From an uncultured archaeon (GTDB taxonomy: Archaea; Thermoproteota; Nitrososphaeria_A; Caldarchaeales; Wolframiiraptoraceae), in assembly GCA_937974645.1 (NCBI GenBank), contig CALJVH010000003.1, positions 1 through 46,164 of the forward strand: a stretch of DNA of 46,164 nt, in the 5' to 3' direction. A program made the translations under genes and the position numbers. Shown piece after piece: positions 28,423 to 37,209 of the stretch. A model generated the notes under the pieces. It ran no database searches. It was not told the DNA's origin and saw nothing but the letters and a program-made list of their open reading frames with translations. Every line of letters starts with the position of its first letter. The first letter of the stretch is position 1.

Positions 28423-29505
28423 TCAAGTATACTCCTCAAGCGATCTGAAGACCGATGTAAGCCTATTGAGAGCCTTCCCCTTTTCCGCCAAGCTGAGCTT
28501 CGAGGCCTTTATCGCCTCGACTAGCTCATAAAGCGGCTTATCCCCGCCCATTTTTTCAGGCAACTCGCTGAATAGGATCGCGGGATCTCTAAAGCTTGGT
28601 GGGGCATCATAGAGCGCCGTAGCTGCCGCTGCAAGGAATCTCACCATGTTGGGGCCCACGCCCTTTATTGAGAGAAGCTCCTCATAGCCTCTTGGAGAAC
28701 TCTCGTGAATTGCCAGGAGAGTTGACCAGCTCACCTTGGGTATGCTTAGCGGGAACTTTTTCGGCTCTCTAGCATCAAACTCCATGAGCGTTAGCTGGCC
28801 TCCCGCCATCCCCCTGCTGAATCTCTTGAGAGCCTCTATGTCATTGTTTACGGCATCGACGCACGCTTCCCTAGCCTTGCAGCTGTCTCGGCTCGTCATG
28901 TCCAGAACTACCTCCTCCTTCGCAGCTGATACTATCCCACTGTGAGGCTCCTCCACGAAACTCCTCAACCCTATCGAGATCCAGTGATATCTCCTGACAA
29001 GATTTGTCATGGGCTTCAGCCCCTGCTGGATTATTATCCACTCGCCATCCCAGCTCACGATCATTAGGTGGAGGTATAGGTAGAATCCATCCTGGACCGC
29101 GGCATTATCAACCTTAGCGACCATCCTGCTCGCATACTTCAGCCTCTCCAGTGTGCGCTCATCGAATCCGAAGATACTTGCGAGCTTATCAAGCTCCTCC
29201 GGAACCTTGTAGCCATGCGGCCTCTTGCCGCCAACAACTGCTAGCCCTGAGTCTGGTCTAATGAAGTTCTTGAGAGTTACGGCGACTATCGTCGTTGCCC
29301 CGCCGCCCAGTTCATCTAAAGATGCTGAAGCAACTAGGCCGTCGAAGAAGGTTGGTGATGCTAGGGCCCTCATAAGTCTCTTCGGCTCAAAGATTATGAG
29401 ATATGAGTCGAGTATGGCGGCTAGAGTCTTCTCAGCATGCTTGAAATACCATCTAGGCTTTGATGAGTAAATGAGCTTAAGCTCCCTTAGCCCCGCACGA
29501 TACAT
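28423..29505 (-). CDS. DUF763 family protein
   Basis: KPRWYFKHAEKTLAAILDSYL; GGKRPHGYKVPEEL; LMIVSWDGEWIIIQQGLKP; helix-hairpin-helix-like LLSIKGVGPNMVRFLAA. Confidence 0.85.
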   Translation of the reverse strand: MYRAGLRELKLIYSSKPRWYFKHAEKTLAAILDSYLIIFEPKRLMRALASPTFFDGLVASASLDELGGGATTIVAVTLKNFIRPDSGLAVVGGKRPHGYKVPEELDKLASIFGFDERTLERLKYASRMVAKVDNAAVQDGFYLYLHLMIVSWDGEWIIIQQGLKPMTNLVRRYHWISIGLRSFVEEPHSGIVSAAKEEVVLDMTSRDSCKAREACVDAVNNDIEALKRFSRGMAGGQLTLMEFDAREPKKFPLSIPKVSWSTLLAIHESSPRGYEELLSIKGVGPNMVRFLAAAATALYDAPPSFRDPAILFSELPEKMGGDKPLYELVEAIKASKLSLAEKGKALNRLTSVFRSLEEYT

Positions 29506-29645
29506 CTATGGCCTAACCAGCTTGCTCTAGGAATTAAATCATGCGTAAAATGAAATCTCGGGCAAATACGGGGATAATACCTCATGTGAGAAATCTTACC
29601 AGCAAGGTGGGAAAAAGATAAAAATGGAGGTTTCCAATCGCCCTC

Positions 29646-29903
29646 TCACACAATCTCCTCGATCAGCTTCAGTAAGTCTTTCAGGGGGACTTCGACATAG
29701 CTTCCATCAGGTTTTTTCCTCCTTATAATTATCGGTAGGATCCCTGCCTCGAACTCTCTCCTCGCTATATCTATCGGGGTGTCATCCGGCTTGACGGGGA
29801 CTAGCGGGAATGCTCCAAGCGCTAGTTGGAGGGCTCTTCCAGCAATTATCCTAGCCTTCTCATATCTCGTTAGGGGGCGAGTCTTATAGGGATCCTCATT
29901 CAT
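29646..29903 (-). CDS. rpoK: DNA-directed RNA polymerase subunit K (Rpb6 homologue; ORF track start 29972)
   Basis: RPLTRYEKARIIAGRALQLALGAFPLV...DTPIDIARREFEAGILPIIIRRKKPDGSYVEVPL. Confidence 0.9.
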   Translation of the reverse strand: MNEDPYKTRPLTRYEKARIIAGRALQLALGAFPLVPVKPDDTPIDIARREFEAGILPIIIRRKKPDGSYVEVPLKDLLKLIEEIV

Positions 29904-29907
29904 CCCT

Positions 29908-31566
29908 TTACTCAATGGATGTCTCTTCCTCTTCCCTCTCTTCTTTACCTTTGCCGCCCTTCCTCTCCTCAAGCCTTGATGCAGCTATTATGTCGTCAAT
30001 CTTGAGTATCATTGCGGCGGCTTCTACGGCGGACTTTATTGCCTGCTTCTTGACTAGCACCGGCTCTAGCACATCAAGCTTATACATGTCGTCGATCTTG
30101 CCATCGAATACATTTACTCCAACCCACTTCTGCTCCTCCTTGTGCTTCGCTCTTAAATTTACAAGCGCCTCGATCGGGTCGAGACCTGCATTCTCCGCGA
30201 GCTGGGCTGGAACTATCTCCACCGCCTCGGCGAACTTCTCCACGGCTAGCTGCTCCTTGCCCGGTAGCGTCTTCGCATAGTCTCTCAGGGCTAGAGAAAC
30301 TTCCATTTCCGGTGCTCCTCCACCAGCTACGATCTTCGGCTCAACGAGCACGTCCCTAACGACGTTCAAAGCGTCCTTTATCGATCTCTCGGCTTCATCT
30401 ACGAGCCTCTTCGTTCCTCCCCTGATCAAGATTGTTATCGCCTTCGGGTTCTCGCACCCCTCTATGAAGACCATCTTATCCTCGCCAACCCTCCTCTCCT
30501 CGACGAGCCTTGCCCTGCCAAGATCCTTCTCAGCTATCTCCTCGATCCTAGTAATTATTCTGGCTCCGGTGGCTCTCGCGACCTTCTCGATATCCGATCT
30601 TTTAACCCTTCTTACAGCTAGGATTCCCCTCCTAGCAAGGAAGTGCTGGGCGACGTCATCTATGCCCTTCTGGCATACGACCACGTTTGCTCCCGCTGCG
30701 GCGATCTTATCGACCATCTCCTTTAGCATCTGCTCTTCCTGCTCCATGAACGCTTTCATCTGCTCTGGAGACTCTATGTGAAGCTTAGCATCAAACTCCG
30801 TCTTCTCTATCTCGAGCGGGCAGTCGAGAAGCGCTATCTTCGCATCATGGACTATCTTCGGCATCCCGGGATGTACTACCTCCTTATCCAGGACGACTCC
30901 GTCAATTATTGATGTATCCCTTATCGACTGGCCCTCCTTCTTCTCCAGCTTTACATTGTCTAGATCTACTACCCACTTTCCATCGACCTGTTCGGCAACC
31001 CTTAAAACCGCATCAACGGTGATCTCCGCCAGATAGTCTGCGTCCTCGGAGACTACCTTAGCGGCCATCGCGGTCTTCGCGATCTTCTTCAGGGTCTCCT
31101 TATCCTTTATCGAGACCGGTATCGCTATTTGATCATATACCTCGAGAGCTTTCATCGCAGCCTTCTTGTAGCCCTCGATAATCAGTGATGGGTGGACCTC
31201 CTTCTCGATCAGCTCTTCAGCCTTTGCTAGGAGCTCTCCTGCGAGGACGACGACCGTCGTCGTTCCATCGCCGACCTCGGCGTCCTGCGCTTTGGCCACC
31301 TCTACCAGCATCTTCGCAACCGGGTGCTCGACCTCCATCTCCTTCAGGATCGTGGCGCCATCGCTTGTTATCGTCACGTCTCCGAAACTGTCTACAAGCA
31401 TCTTGTCCATGCCTCTTGGGCCGAGGGATGATCGCATGGCTTCAGCAATCACTTTGGCAACCATTATGTTGTTAAGTTGAGCATCTCTGCCCCTCGTTCT
31501 CTGAGTTCCCTCACGGAGAATGATTACGGGAATTTCTGCTGCCGCCATATATTCACCACCTCCCAA
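29908..31566 (-). CDS. thsA: Thermosome (group II chaperonin) subunit
   Basis: [73 protein letters not shown]. Confidence 0.98.
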   Translation of the reverse strand: MGGGEYMAAAEIPVIILREGTQRTRGRDAQLNNIMVAKVIAEAMRSSLGPRGMDKMLVDSFGDVTITSDGATILKEMEVEHPVAKMLVEVAKAQDAEVGDGTTTVVVLAGELLAKAEELIEKEVHPSLIIEGYKKAAMKALEVYDQIAIPVSIKDKETLKKIAKTAMAAKVVSEDADYLAEITVDAVLRVAEQVDGKWVVDLDNVKLEKKEGQSIRDTSIIDGVVLDKEVVHPGMPKIVHDAKIALLDCPLEIEKTEFDAKLHIESPEQMKAFMEQEEQMLKEMVDKIAAAGANVVVCQKGIDDVAQHFLARRGILAVRRVKRSDIEKVARATGARIITRIEEIAEKDLGRARLVEERRVGEDKMVFIEGCENPKAITILIRGGTKRLVDEAERSIKDALNVVRDVLVEPKIVAGGGAPEMEVSLALRDYAKTLPGKEQLAVEKFAEAVEIVPAQLAENAGLDPIEALVNLRAKHKEEQKWVGVNVFDGKIDDMYKLDVLEPVLVKKQAIKSAVEAAAMILKIDDIIAASRLEERKGGKGKEEREEEETSIE

Positions 31567-31596
31567 ACTATTATCTCCGGGAATGAAGAGCTTAGG

Positions 31597-31626
31597 GGTT
31601 ATTTATAAACCTAGATTTCTGGAAAT
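31597..31626 (-). promoter_or_regulatory. Thermosome promoter: TATA box plus upstream palindrome
   Basis: Minus-strand ATTTCCAGAAAT (31615-31626) then GTTTATAAAT (31601-31610), upstream of the thermosome start at 31566. Confidence 0.5.
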
Positions 31627-31810
31627 TTAAGCTTCCGCGGCGAAGAATTAATATCGCGGCTGGTCTTGGGGTTGAGATCACTATCGTTTTATGATAGCTT
31701 TGAGGCAGGCGATGGGCATGTATTCCTGCATATTGAGAGTTTAGAGCGTATGTTTCTCGGAAAGTTTTATGAGAGACTTAGGATAATACTAGGGTCACGA
31801 GGTGATCTAG

Positions 31811-31954
31811 ATGAAACTAATCTCGGTTAAGATGCCTGAGGCATTAATTGAAGGAATGGATGAACTTGTAAGGAGAGGGGCATACCCGAGCAGGAGCGCC
31901 GTGATGCGGACCGCTGTTAGAGATCTATTGAAAAAAGAGTTATGGAAGCAGTAA
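31811..31954 (+). CDS. Small ribbon-helix-helix (CopG-like) DNA-binding protein, 47 aa
   Basis: My translation (not in ORF track): MKLISVKMPEALIEGMDELVRRGAYPSRSAVMRTAVRDLLKKELWKQ*. Confidence 0.8.
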   Translation: MKLISVKMPEALIEGMDELVRRGAYPSRSAVMRTAVRDLLKKELWKQ

Positions 31955-31986
31955 ATGAGATTTGATTATCGCCGATTGGCTGAGGA

Positions 31987-32679
31987 TTATAGAAAAGGCA
32001 TCTGCTTAACCGTTATCACCCTACCATAGAAATATTTTGGTGCGGATATGTTCGAGGAGTACTCTATGACTTCCTCGCCATCTAGGGCTAGATATCTTAT
32101 GAATGGGCCCGGCTTCTCATCAACCTCGACGTATAGGAATATTGGGAGCGCGTTAGCATCATAATAATCATAGAGCGGTGTGATTAGGCCGAGTATGTGC
32201 TTCCTTGTTCCAGCCTCATAATGCCATATTGGGGGTGAGGAAATTTCATCACTGAGGGTTACGAGCGCTCTTAATAGCGAGGAGAGACTTTTCACCTTAG
32301 CTGGTATGGGCCTAGATCTTAATGCTTGCCTTGAGGAGAAGGCTTCGAGGAATAGCCCAGGCGGCTTATCAACCTCAATTATTGACCCATAAATATATCG
32401 GCTGCTGTCGATACTTCGCGCGAGGAGTACTTCTTCGCGCTCCATGCTCGTGTAGGCTACATAACATGCATTCTGTACCTCCTCCGAGACATACGTGTAT
32501 GCGAGGATTGGTAGCCCTCCGCGCCAGTATGGGATGGATAGGAGGTTTCCAAGAATCATCTTGCCCTTATGCTTGAAAAGCCAGAGAAGCGGCTGGGTAT
32601 CGGTCATGCCCATTGTAAGCCGGGCTAAGTTTAGCAAGTCCATGACCTCGATCGCTAATGGCGGCCTGTTTTTCGGCAT
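31987..32679 (-). CDS. Uncharacterised protein (230 aa)
   Basis: Complete ORF filling the space between neighbours; no family recognised. Confidence 0.65.
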   Translation of the reverse strand: MPKNRPPLAIEVMDLLNLARLTMGMTDTQPLLWLFKHKGKMILGNLLSIPYWRGGLPILAYTYVSEEVQNACYVAYTSMEREEVLLARSIDSSRYIYGSIIEVDKPPGLFLEAFSSRQALRSRPIPAKVKSLSSLLRALVTLSDEISSPPIWHYEAGTRKHILGLITPLYDYYDANALPIFLYVEVDEKPGPFIRYLALDGEEVIEYSSNISAPKYFYGRVITVKQMPFL

Positions 32680-32727
32680 TCTTCGGAATACCTTGCCAGA
32701 GGCTTGTTCTTAAAACTTCTCCGACTA

Positions 32728-33165
32728 CTAGAGCTTTCGGACAGGGTTCTTGGCGCCGCAGATCTCGCATACTAGGAACCTCAATCTTCTCTCCGATGTA
32801 ATCTTCGTATCCAGCCCTCCGCAGATCGAGCATTTCACGAACTCCCTGACGTATAGCTCGAGAAGTCTTCTCAGCTCCTCGAGTGAGAGCCTGCCTTGAA
32901 TTATCAGCCTCTCGCCTTCAATTGAGCTCGGCCTGCCAGATTCCTTCGCGATGAACTTCGCGAGGTGTGATGAGTCCCTGTTAAGCTTCTCGGCGAGCCC
33001 CCTGAAGTTTGTCACGATTGTTCTCCTGCTCTCATGAAGTATCTCCGGGTTAAGAACAATCACTCTATCACCGGCCCCCCTAGCCGATTTCGGGAGCGAT
33101 GCGAGGACCTCGTCCAGCAGCTTGAGATATCCCCTCTTCATCCTGATGAGTTCCTCCCAGCTCAA
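32728..33165 (-). CDS. Translation initiation factor aIF2 beta subunit
   Basis: SSIEGERLIIQGRLSLEELRRLLELYVREFVKCSICGGLDTKI...RFLVCEICGAKNPVRKL (zinc ribbon). Confidence 0.93.
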   Translation of the reverse strand: MSWEELIRMKRGYLKLLDEVLASLPKSARGAGDRVIVLNPEILHESRRTIVTNFRGLAEKLNRDSSHLAKFIAKESGRPSSIEGERLIIQGRLSLEELRRLLELYVREFVKCSICGGLDTKITSERRLRFLVCEICGAKNPVRKL

Positions 33166-33252
33166 TTCCGCGACGAGCCTACCTGAATCTTGGCAGCTAA
33201 TAAACCAGCGGGTGGCCGAGTCTAAGGCTTAATTCGTGAGAAGTGTTGTCTG

Positions 33253-34581
33253 ATGCTGATGACGAGGGCGAGCTGGATTAGGGACCCGGGCTTGTCGGAG
33301 ATCGGGGAGAGGAGGATTGAATGGACTAGGAACTTCACGCCGGTCCTCATGAGGGTTCTAGAAAGGTTTAGGAGGGAGAGGCCGCTGAATGGGGTAAGAA
33401 TAGGTGCCTGCCTCCACGTCACCACCGAGACCGCTATTCTCGTCGAAGTTCTTGAAGAAGGCGGCGCCGAGGTTAGCATCTGTGCCTCCAACCCCATGAG
33501 CACGCAAGATGATGTGGCGGCGGCGCTCGCCGCGCGAGGAACCAAGGTCTACGCGTTCAGGGGCCAGACGGCCAGAGAATATTATGAGTGTATAGGCCAC
33601 GTTCTCGCCAACGAGCCCCAGATCACGATAGATGATGGAGCCGACCTGATCTCCACGATACATAAGCTCCATTATGGGATGGAGTCCGAGGAGCTCGAGT
33701 ATGTGAAGCCGATGATCAGCGATCTTGATGTGAGGGAGCTTGTTGGCCGAATGATTGGCGGATGCGAGGAGACGACCACAGGAGTTCTCAGGCTAAGGGC
33801 TCTCGCTAGAATGGGTAAACTCCTCTATCCGGTGATCGCGGTGAATGATGCCGAGTCGAAGAAGCTTTTCGATAACCCGATCGGCACAGGGCAGTCTGCT
33901 CTTGATGGCGTTATCCGGGCGACGGGAATGCTCCTCGCCGGCAGGGATGCCGTCGTGGTCGGCTATGGAAACGTGGGCTCCGGGATAGCGCAGAGGCTCA
34001 GGGGCATGGGCGCGAGGGTCACCGTGGTCGAAGCAAACCCGATAAGAGCCTTGAGGGCGCTCATGGATGGTTTCGCGGTCGAGAGCATGATGAGGGCGGC
34101 AGTGCATGGCGAGCTCTTCATAACCGCTACCGGGAACATCTCGGTGATAAGGGGAGAGCACTTCAAGCTCATGAGGGATGGCGCAATCCTTGCTAACGCA
34201 GGCCACTTCGATGTCGAGATAGATAAGAAGGATTTAGAAGCCCTAAGCATCAAGAAGGAGAGGATTCTGCCCTGCATCAACGTGTACGTGCTCGAGGATG
34301 GTAGGAGGCTCTACCTCTTGGGTGAGGGAAGGCTCGTGAACCTTGTCTGTGCTGAGGGCCACCCGAGCGACGTGATGGACATGTCCTTCAGCTTACAAGC
34401 CCTCTCTGTGGAATACCTAGCCAAGAACCGGGGGAAGCTGTCCATCAACGTCCTCGACGTCCCAAGTGAGCTCGATGAGCTGGTCGCGAGGCTCAAGCTG
34501 GAGTCCATGGGGGCGGAGGTCGAGGAGCTCACCCAAGGGCAGATCAACTACCTGAGAAGTTGGGAGCCCGGCTCCAGGTAG
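33253..34581 (+). CDS. ahcY: Adenosylhomocysteinase
   Basis: CLHVTTETAILVEVLEEGGAEVSICASNPMSTQDDVAAAL; GCEETTTGVLRL; VVVGYGNVGSGIAQRLRGMGARVTVVE; NAGHFDVEID. Confidence 0.96.
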   Translation: MLMTRASWIRDPGLSEIGERRIEWTRNFTPVLMRVLERFRRERPLNGVRIGACLHVTTETAILVEVLEEGGAEVSICASNPMSTQDDVAAALAARGTKVYAFRGQTAREYYECIGHVLANEPQITIDDGADLISTIHKLHYGMESEELEYVKPMISDLDVRELVGRMIGGCEETTTGVLRLRALARMGKLLYPVIAVNDAESKKLFDNPIGTGQSALDGVIRATGMLLAGRDAVVVGYGNVGSGIAQRLRGMGARVTVVEANPIRALRALMDGFAVESMMRAAVHGELFITATGNISVIRGEHFKLMRDGAILANAGHFDVEIDKKDLEALSIKKERILPCINVYVLEDGRRLYLLGEGRLVNLVCAEGHPSDVMDMSFSLQALSVEYLAKNRGKLSINVLDVPSELDELVARLKLESMGAEVEELTQGQINYLRSWEPGSR

Positions 34582-34638
34582 AAGATCGAAATGGCCACAA
34601 AACCCTATTAAAGTAATCCCAACTCTCCAACGTAGGAG

Positions 34639-35598
34639 ATGATCAAAACCTTCGGTATAAGAAACTTCAAGTCGATAAGATCGCTCGACATCGAATGCAG
34701 GAGAATAAACCTCTTCATAGGGGAGCCGAACACAGGGAAATCAAACATACTCGAAGCAATAGGACTCCTCTCCTATATAGGCCATGGAGGAAGCTTGCAA
34801 AATTTTGTGAGAATCGAAACCATGCCGGACTTATTTTTCAACAAAAATCTAGAAAACGACATTATAATACGTTTCGATAATGAATCGCTCATAACGTCAT
34901 TTAAAGATGGACGCTTTACAGGAATATCCTCCGAACACTCGAAGCCGATATTCCAGTTGGATTACCGGGGTGCAGGTGAGCTTTCGGTGCAGTCGGATTT
35001 AAAAGGATTCAAGCTCTATAGATTTAGGAGCCTATCAAGTTTCACCGATAGACCCTCAGATTACCTCCTGCCGCCGGACGGATCTAATTTGCCGGCCTTA
35101 ATACTCACTAATGCCCATTTAAGGTCATTGGTCGGGGGCATCTTAAGCAAGTTTGGCTGGAGACTTGCAGTTGAGCCTTACGAGGGAAGGTTAAAGTTTT
35201 GGAGGGAACTAGATGGATTGATAGTAATCCTTCCATACACCACTTTATCCGATACCCTTCAAAGGATAATCTTCCATCTGGCGGCCGTCTTCTCGAATAC
35301 GGACTCAGTGATAGCCTTTGAGGAGCCCGAGGCGCATGCCTTCCCATACTACACAAAGTATCTCGCCGAGCTGATAGCATTAGATAAGAATAGGAATCAG
35401 TACTTCATCTCAACGCATAATCCATACTTCCTCCTATCCGCGATAGAAAAATCTCCGATCGAGGATGTCGTTGTGTTCGTAACCTATCTGGAGGGTGAGG
35501 AGACGATGGTGAAGGAGTTTGCGGGTAAGGATCTGGAGAAACTGCTCGAATACGATGTGGATGTTTTCCTGAATATGGACTCGCTGATCAAGGAGTAG
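34639..35598 (+). CDS. AAA-family ATPase (OLD/RecF-like, AAA_15/AAA_21 type)
   Basis: IKTFGIRNFKSIRSLDIECRRINLFIGEPNTGKSNILEAIGLL (Walker A); DSVIAFEEPEAHAFPYYTKYLAELIA (Walker B); YFISTHNPYFL. Confidence 0.9.
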   Translation: MIKTFGIRNFKSIRSLDIECRRINLFIGEPNTGKSNILEAIGLLSYIGHGGSLQNFVRIETMPDLFFNKNLENDIIIRFDNESLITSFKDGRFTGISSEHSKPIFQLDYRGAGELSVQSDLKGFKLYRFRSLSSFTDRPSDYLLPPDGSNLPALILTNAHLRSLVGGILSKFGWRLAVEPYEGRLKFWRELDGLIVILPYTTLSDTLQRIIFHLAAVFSNTDSVIAFEEPEAHAFPYYTKYLAELIALDKNRNQYFISTHNPYFLLSAIEKSPIEDVVVFVTYLEGEETMVKEFAGKDLEKLLEYDVDVFLNMDSLIKE

Positions 35599-35611
35599 CA
35601 AGGTGAAATCC

Positions 35612-36071
35612 ATGAAGTATCTCGCGGAATGCCGGCCAGACACTCTACTAGTCGAGCTGCTCACTAGAGGCGAAGTTGAGCACAGAAGTGGAAAGGCTAG
35701 GCTTATCAAGAGGATGCTGAGGTCTGAGGATGAGCGGTGCAATGGGATAATAGACGAAGATCCTGGAAAAACCTCAGCCACCACAGCTGAGAAACTTCTC
35801 CTTAAAGCAGGACTCACAAACGGCTAAGCTAAAGGTATACGTCGATTCGAGAGAGAACGAGCTCATAATGTTGTCCCCGAGGCTTGAAAAGTGGATCCTC
35901 GCGGCGGCCAGAGAATCGGGTTTAAGTCTGAAATCCCATGGATTGCCGGAAGATCCTGATGAACTTCACGAAACGATAAGCTTGGACACGGAAAAATTCC
36001 AAAAATTACTGAAGGATCTTAAGGAAAAGAGCTCTATGTTAAGGGAGCTTTCACGAATATTGAGGAACTAA
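35612..36071 (+). pseudogene. TOPRIM-like partner of the AAA ATPase, interrupted by a +1 frameshift (ORFs 35603-35827 and 35868-36071)
   Basis: Removing one A from AAAAA at 35767-35771 joins frames into a 152-aa protein: MKYLAECRPDTLLVELL...CNGIIDEDPGKPQPPQLRNFSLKQDSQTAKLKVYVDSRENELIMLSPRLEKWILAAARES...LSRILRN. Confidence 0.65.
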
Positions 36072-36123
36072 AAGGCGCGCTTGGGAAAACCATAAAAACA
36101 AAGCGCCCGGAGAATAGATCTGA

Positions 36124-36233
36124 GCCGGGGTAGCCAAGCCAGGATAAGGCGCGGGCCTTGAGTCTCCAATAATTGGTGGAAGGAAAGCCCGTGGCCCCTC
36201 GGGGCCGCGCGGGTTCAAATCCCGCCCCCGGCG
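36124..36233 (+). tRNA. tRNA-Ser(UGA), type II, with 23-nt intron (36163-36185) at position 37/38
   Basis: Acceptor GCCGGGG/CCCCGGC, anticodon stem CGGGC/GCCCG with loop CUUGAG-A, variable arm GGCCCCTCGGGGCC, T arm GCGGG-TTCAAAT-CCCGC, discriminator G. Confidence 0.9.
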
Positions 36234-36328
36234 CATGTACTTCATCTCTAGATTATTTCTTCATTCGGGATCTGATGCCGCCAGGGCTGTGAGAAAGTGC
36301 TTCAGAATCTTTTGATGGATCCAGCGAT

Positions 36329-36365
36329 AGCGCGTCTAATAATAGGACTTTATTACAGACGCGCT
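36329..36365. repeat. Inverted repeat / stem-loop between the two tRNA-Ser genes
   Basis: AGCGCGTCT (36329-36337) ... AGACGCGCT (36357-36365), perfect 9-bp arms. Confidence 0.6.
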
Positions 36366-36539
36366 TCATCCAGCCCCGAGATGAATGTTCTAGTAAGGAG
36401 CTCATCCTCGTTCAAGGCTCTCCACGTCTGGTAACCTGAAAGACCTTAGGATCAGCTTCCTCGACTCCTCTCCACCCTGTTTTAATAGTTCCGGGGGAAA
36501 GTAACAAATAGTAATTTGTGATTGTGGTGTTTTTGGAGC

Positions 36540-36655
36540 GCCGGGGTCCCATAGCCTGGTAGTGGGTCGGCCTCGAGATCTCGGGCAGCTTGGTCAGATG
36601 GCGGGCGAGCCGATGCCCCCTCAGGGGCGCGTGGGTTCAAATCCCACCCCCGGCG
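36540..36655 (+). tRNA. tRNA-Ser(CGA), type II, with 30-nt intron (36578-36607) at position 37/38
   Basis: Acceptor GCCGGGG/CCCCGGC, anticodon stem TCGGC/GCCGA with loop CUCGAG-A, variable arm with GCCCCCTCAGGGGC, T arm GTGGG-TTCAAAT-CCCAC, discriminator G. Confidence 0.9.
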
Positions 36656-36668
36656 CACGAGCCGCTTT

Positions 36669-37178
36669 TTAGATTATTCCTGGTAGCCCGCCGAGCTCCC
36701 TTATCAGGGCGGCCTCGATTATTGCTCCAAGAGCTAGGAATAATGCTGATAGGGCGATTGCCAATAGCAGTATCTTCAGCTCGCTTCTCAGAAGCCATCT
36801 CTTCCCGAGAATGTAGTAGGAGATTGTGATGGACTCGGCGACCGCCACACCGTAGCCTAGGAACTCTAGAAGCCCGTAGCCTGTTAGGAGTATTGTGAGG
36901 AGCGCGATCGCGATGATTAAGTTTGTTGGTATCCCCAGCTGGGCTGAGGCCCAGCCCAGAAACCTTCCCGTATTGAATGCTATGTAGCCTACTATCGGCG
37001 GCCCGGCGAATGGTATTGTTCCGAGAAGCGCTACAATCATGTTATTTGAGAAGATGTTGAGTTCGAGGTTGTCTTCGCCGAGCTTCTCGAGGCTTTCCTG
37101 TATCTCACGCCCCTCCTCATCCCCAAGCGGGTAGATCGTGCCCCCGATCATTAAGCCGATGAGGATTAACATTATCAT
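36669..37178 (-). CDS. Stage II sporulation protein M-like (DUF95) membrane protein
   Basis: Multi-TM; IFSNNMIVALLGTIPFAGPPIVGYIAFNTGRFLGW; LLEFLGYGVAVAES. Confidence 0.75.
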   Translation of the reverse strand: MIMLILIGLMIGGTIYPLGDEEGREIQESLEKLGEDNLELNIFSNNMIVALLGTIPFAGPPIVGYIAFNTGRFLGWASAQLGIPTNLIIAIALLTILLTGYGLLEFLGYGVAVAESITISYYILGKRWLLRSELKILLLAIALSALFLALGAIIEAALIRELGGLPGII

Positions 37179-37209
37179 TAGGGCGAGCTTCAGCCTGCTG
37201 AGCAGCAGC

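Noticed and set aside
29904-29972. N-terminal extension [23 protein letters not shown] of the RpoK ORF
   Set aside because: It lies almost entirely within the thermosome C-terminal coding region and RpoK homology starts at the internal Met (29903), so it is most likely antecedent read-through of the ORF caller.
36124-36655. Near-identical 3' ends of the two tRNA-Ser genes as att sites of an integrated element
   Set aside because: The similarity is explained by tRNA-Ser paralogy. The 306-bp spacer contains no integrase or other ORF, so integration is unsupported.
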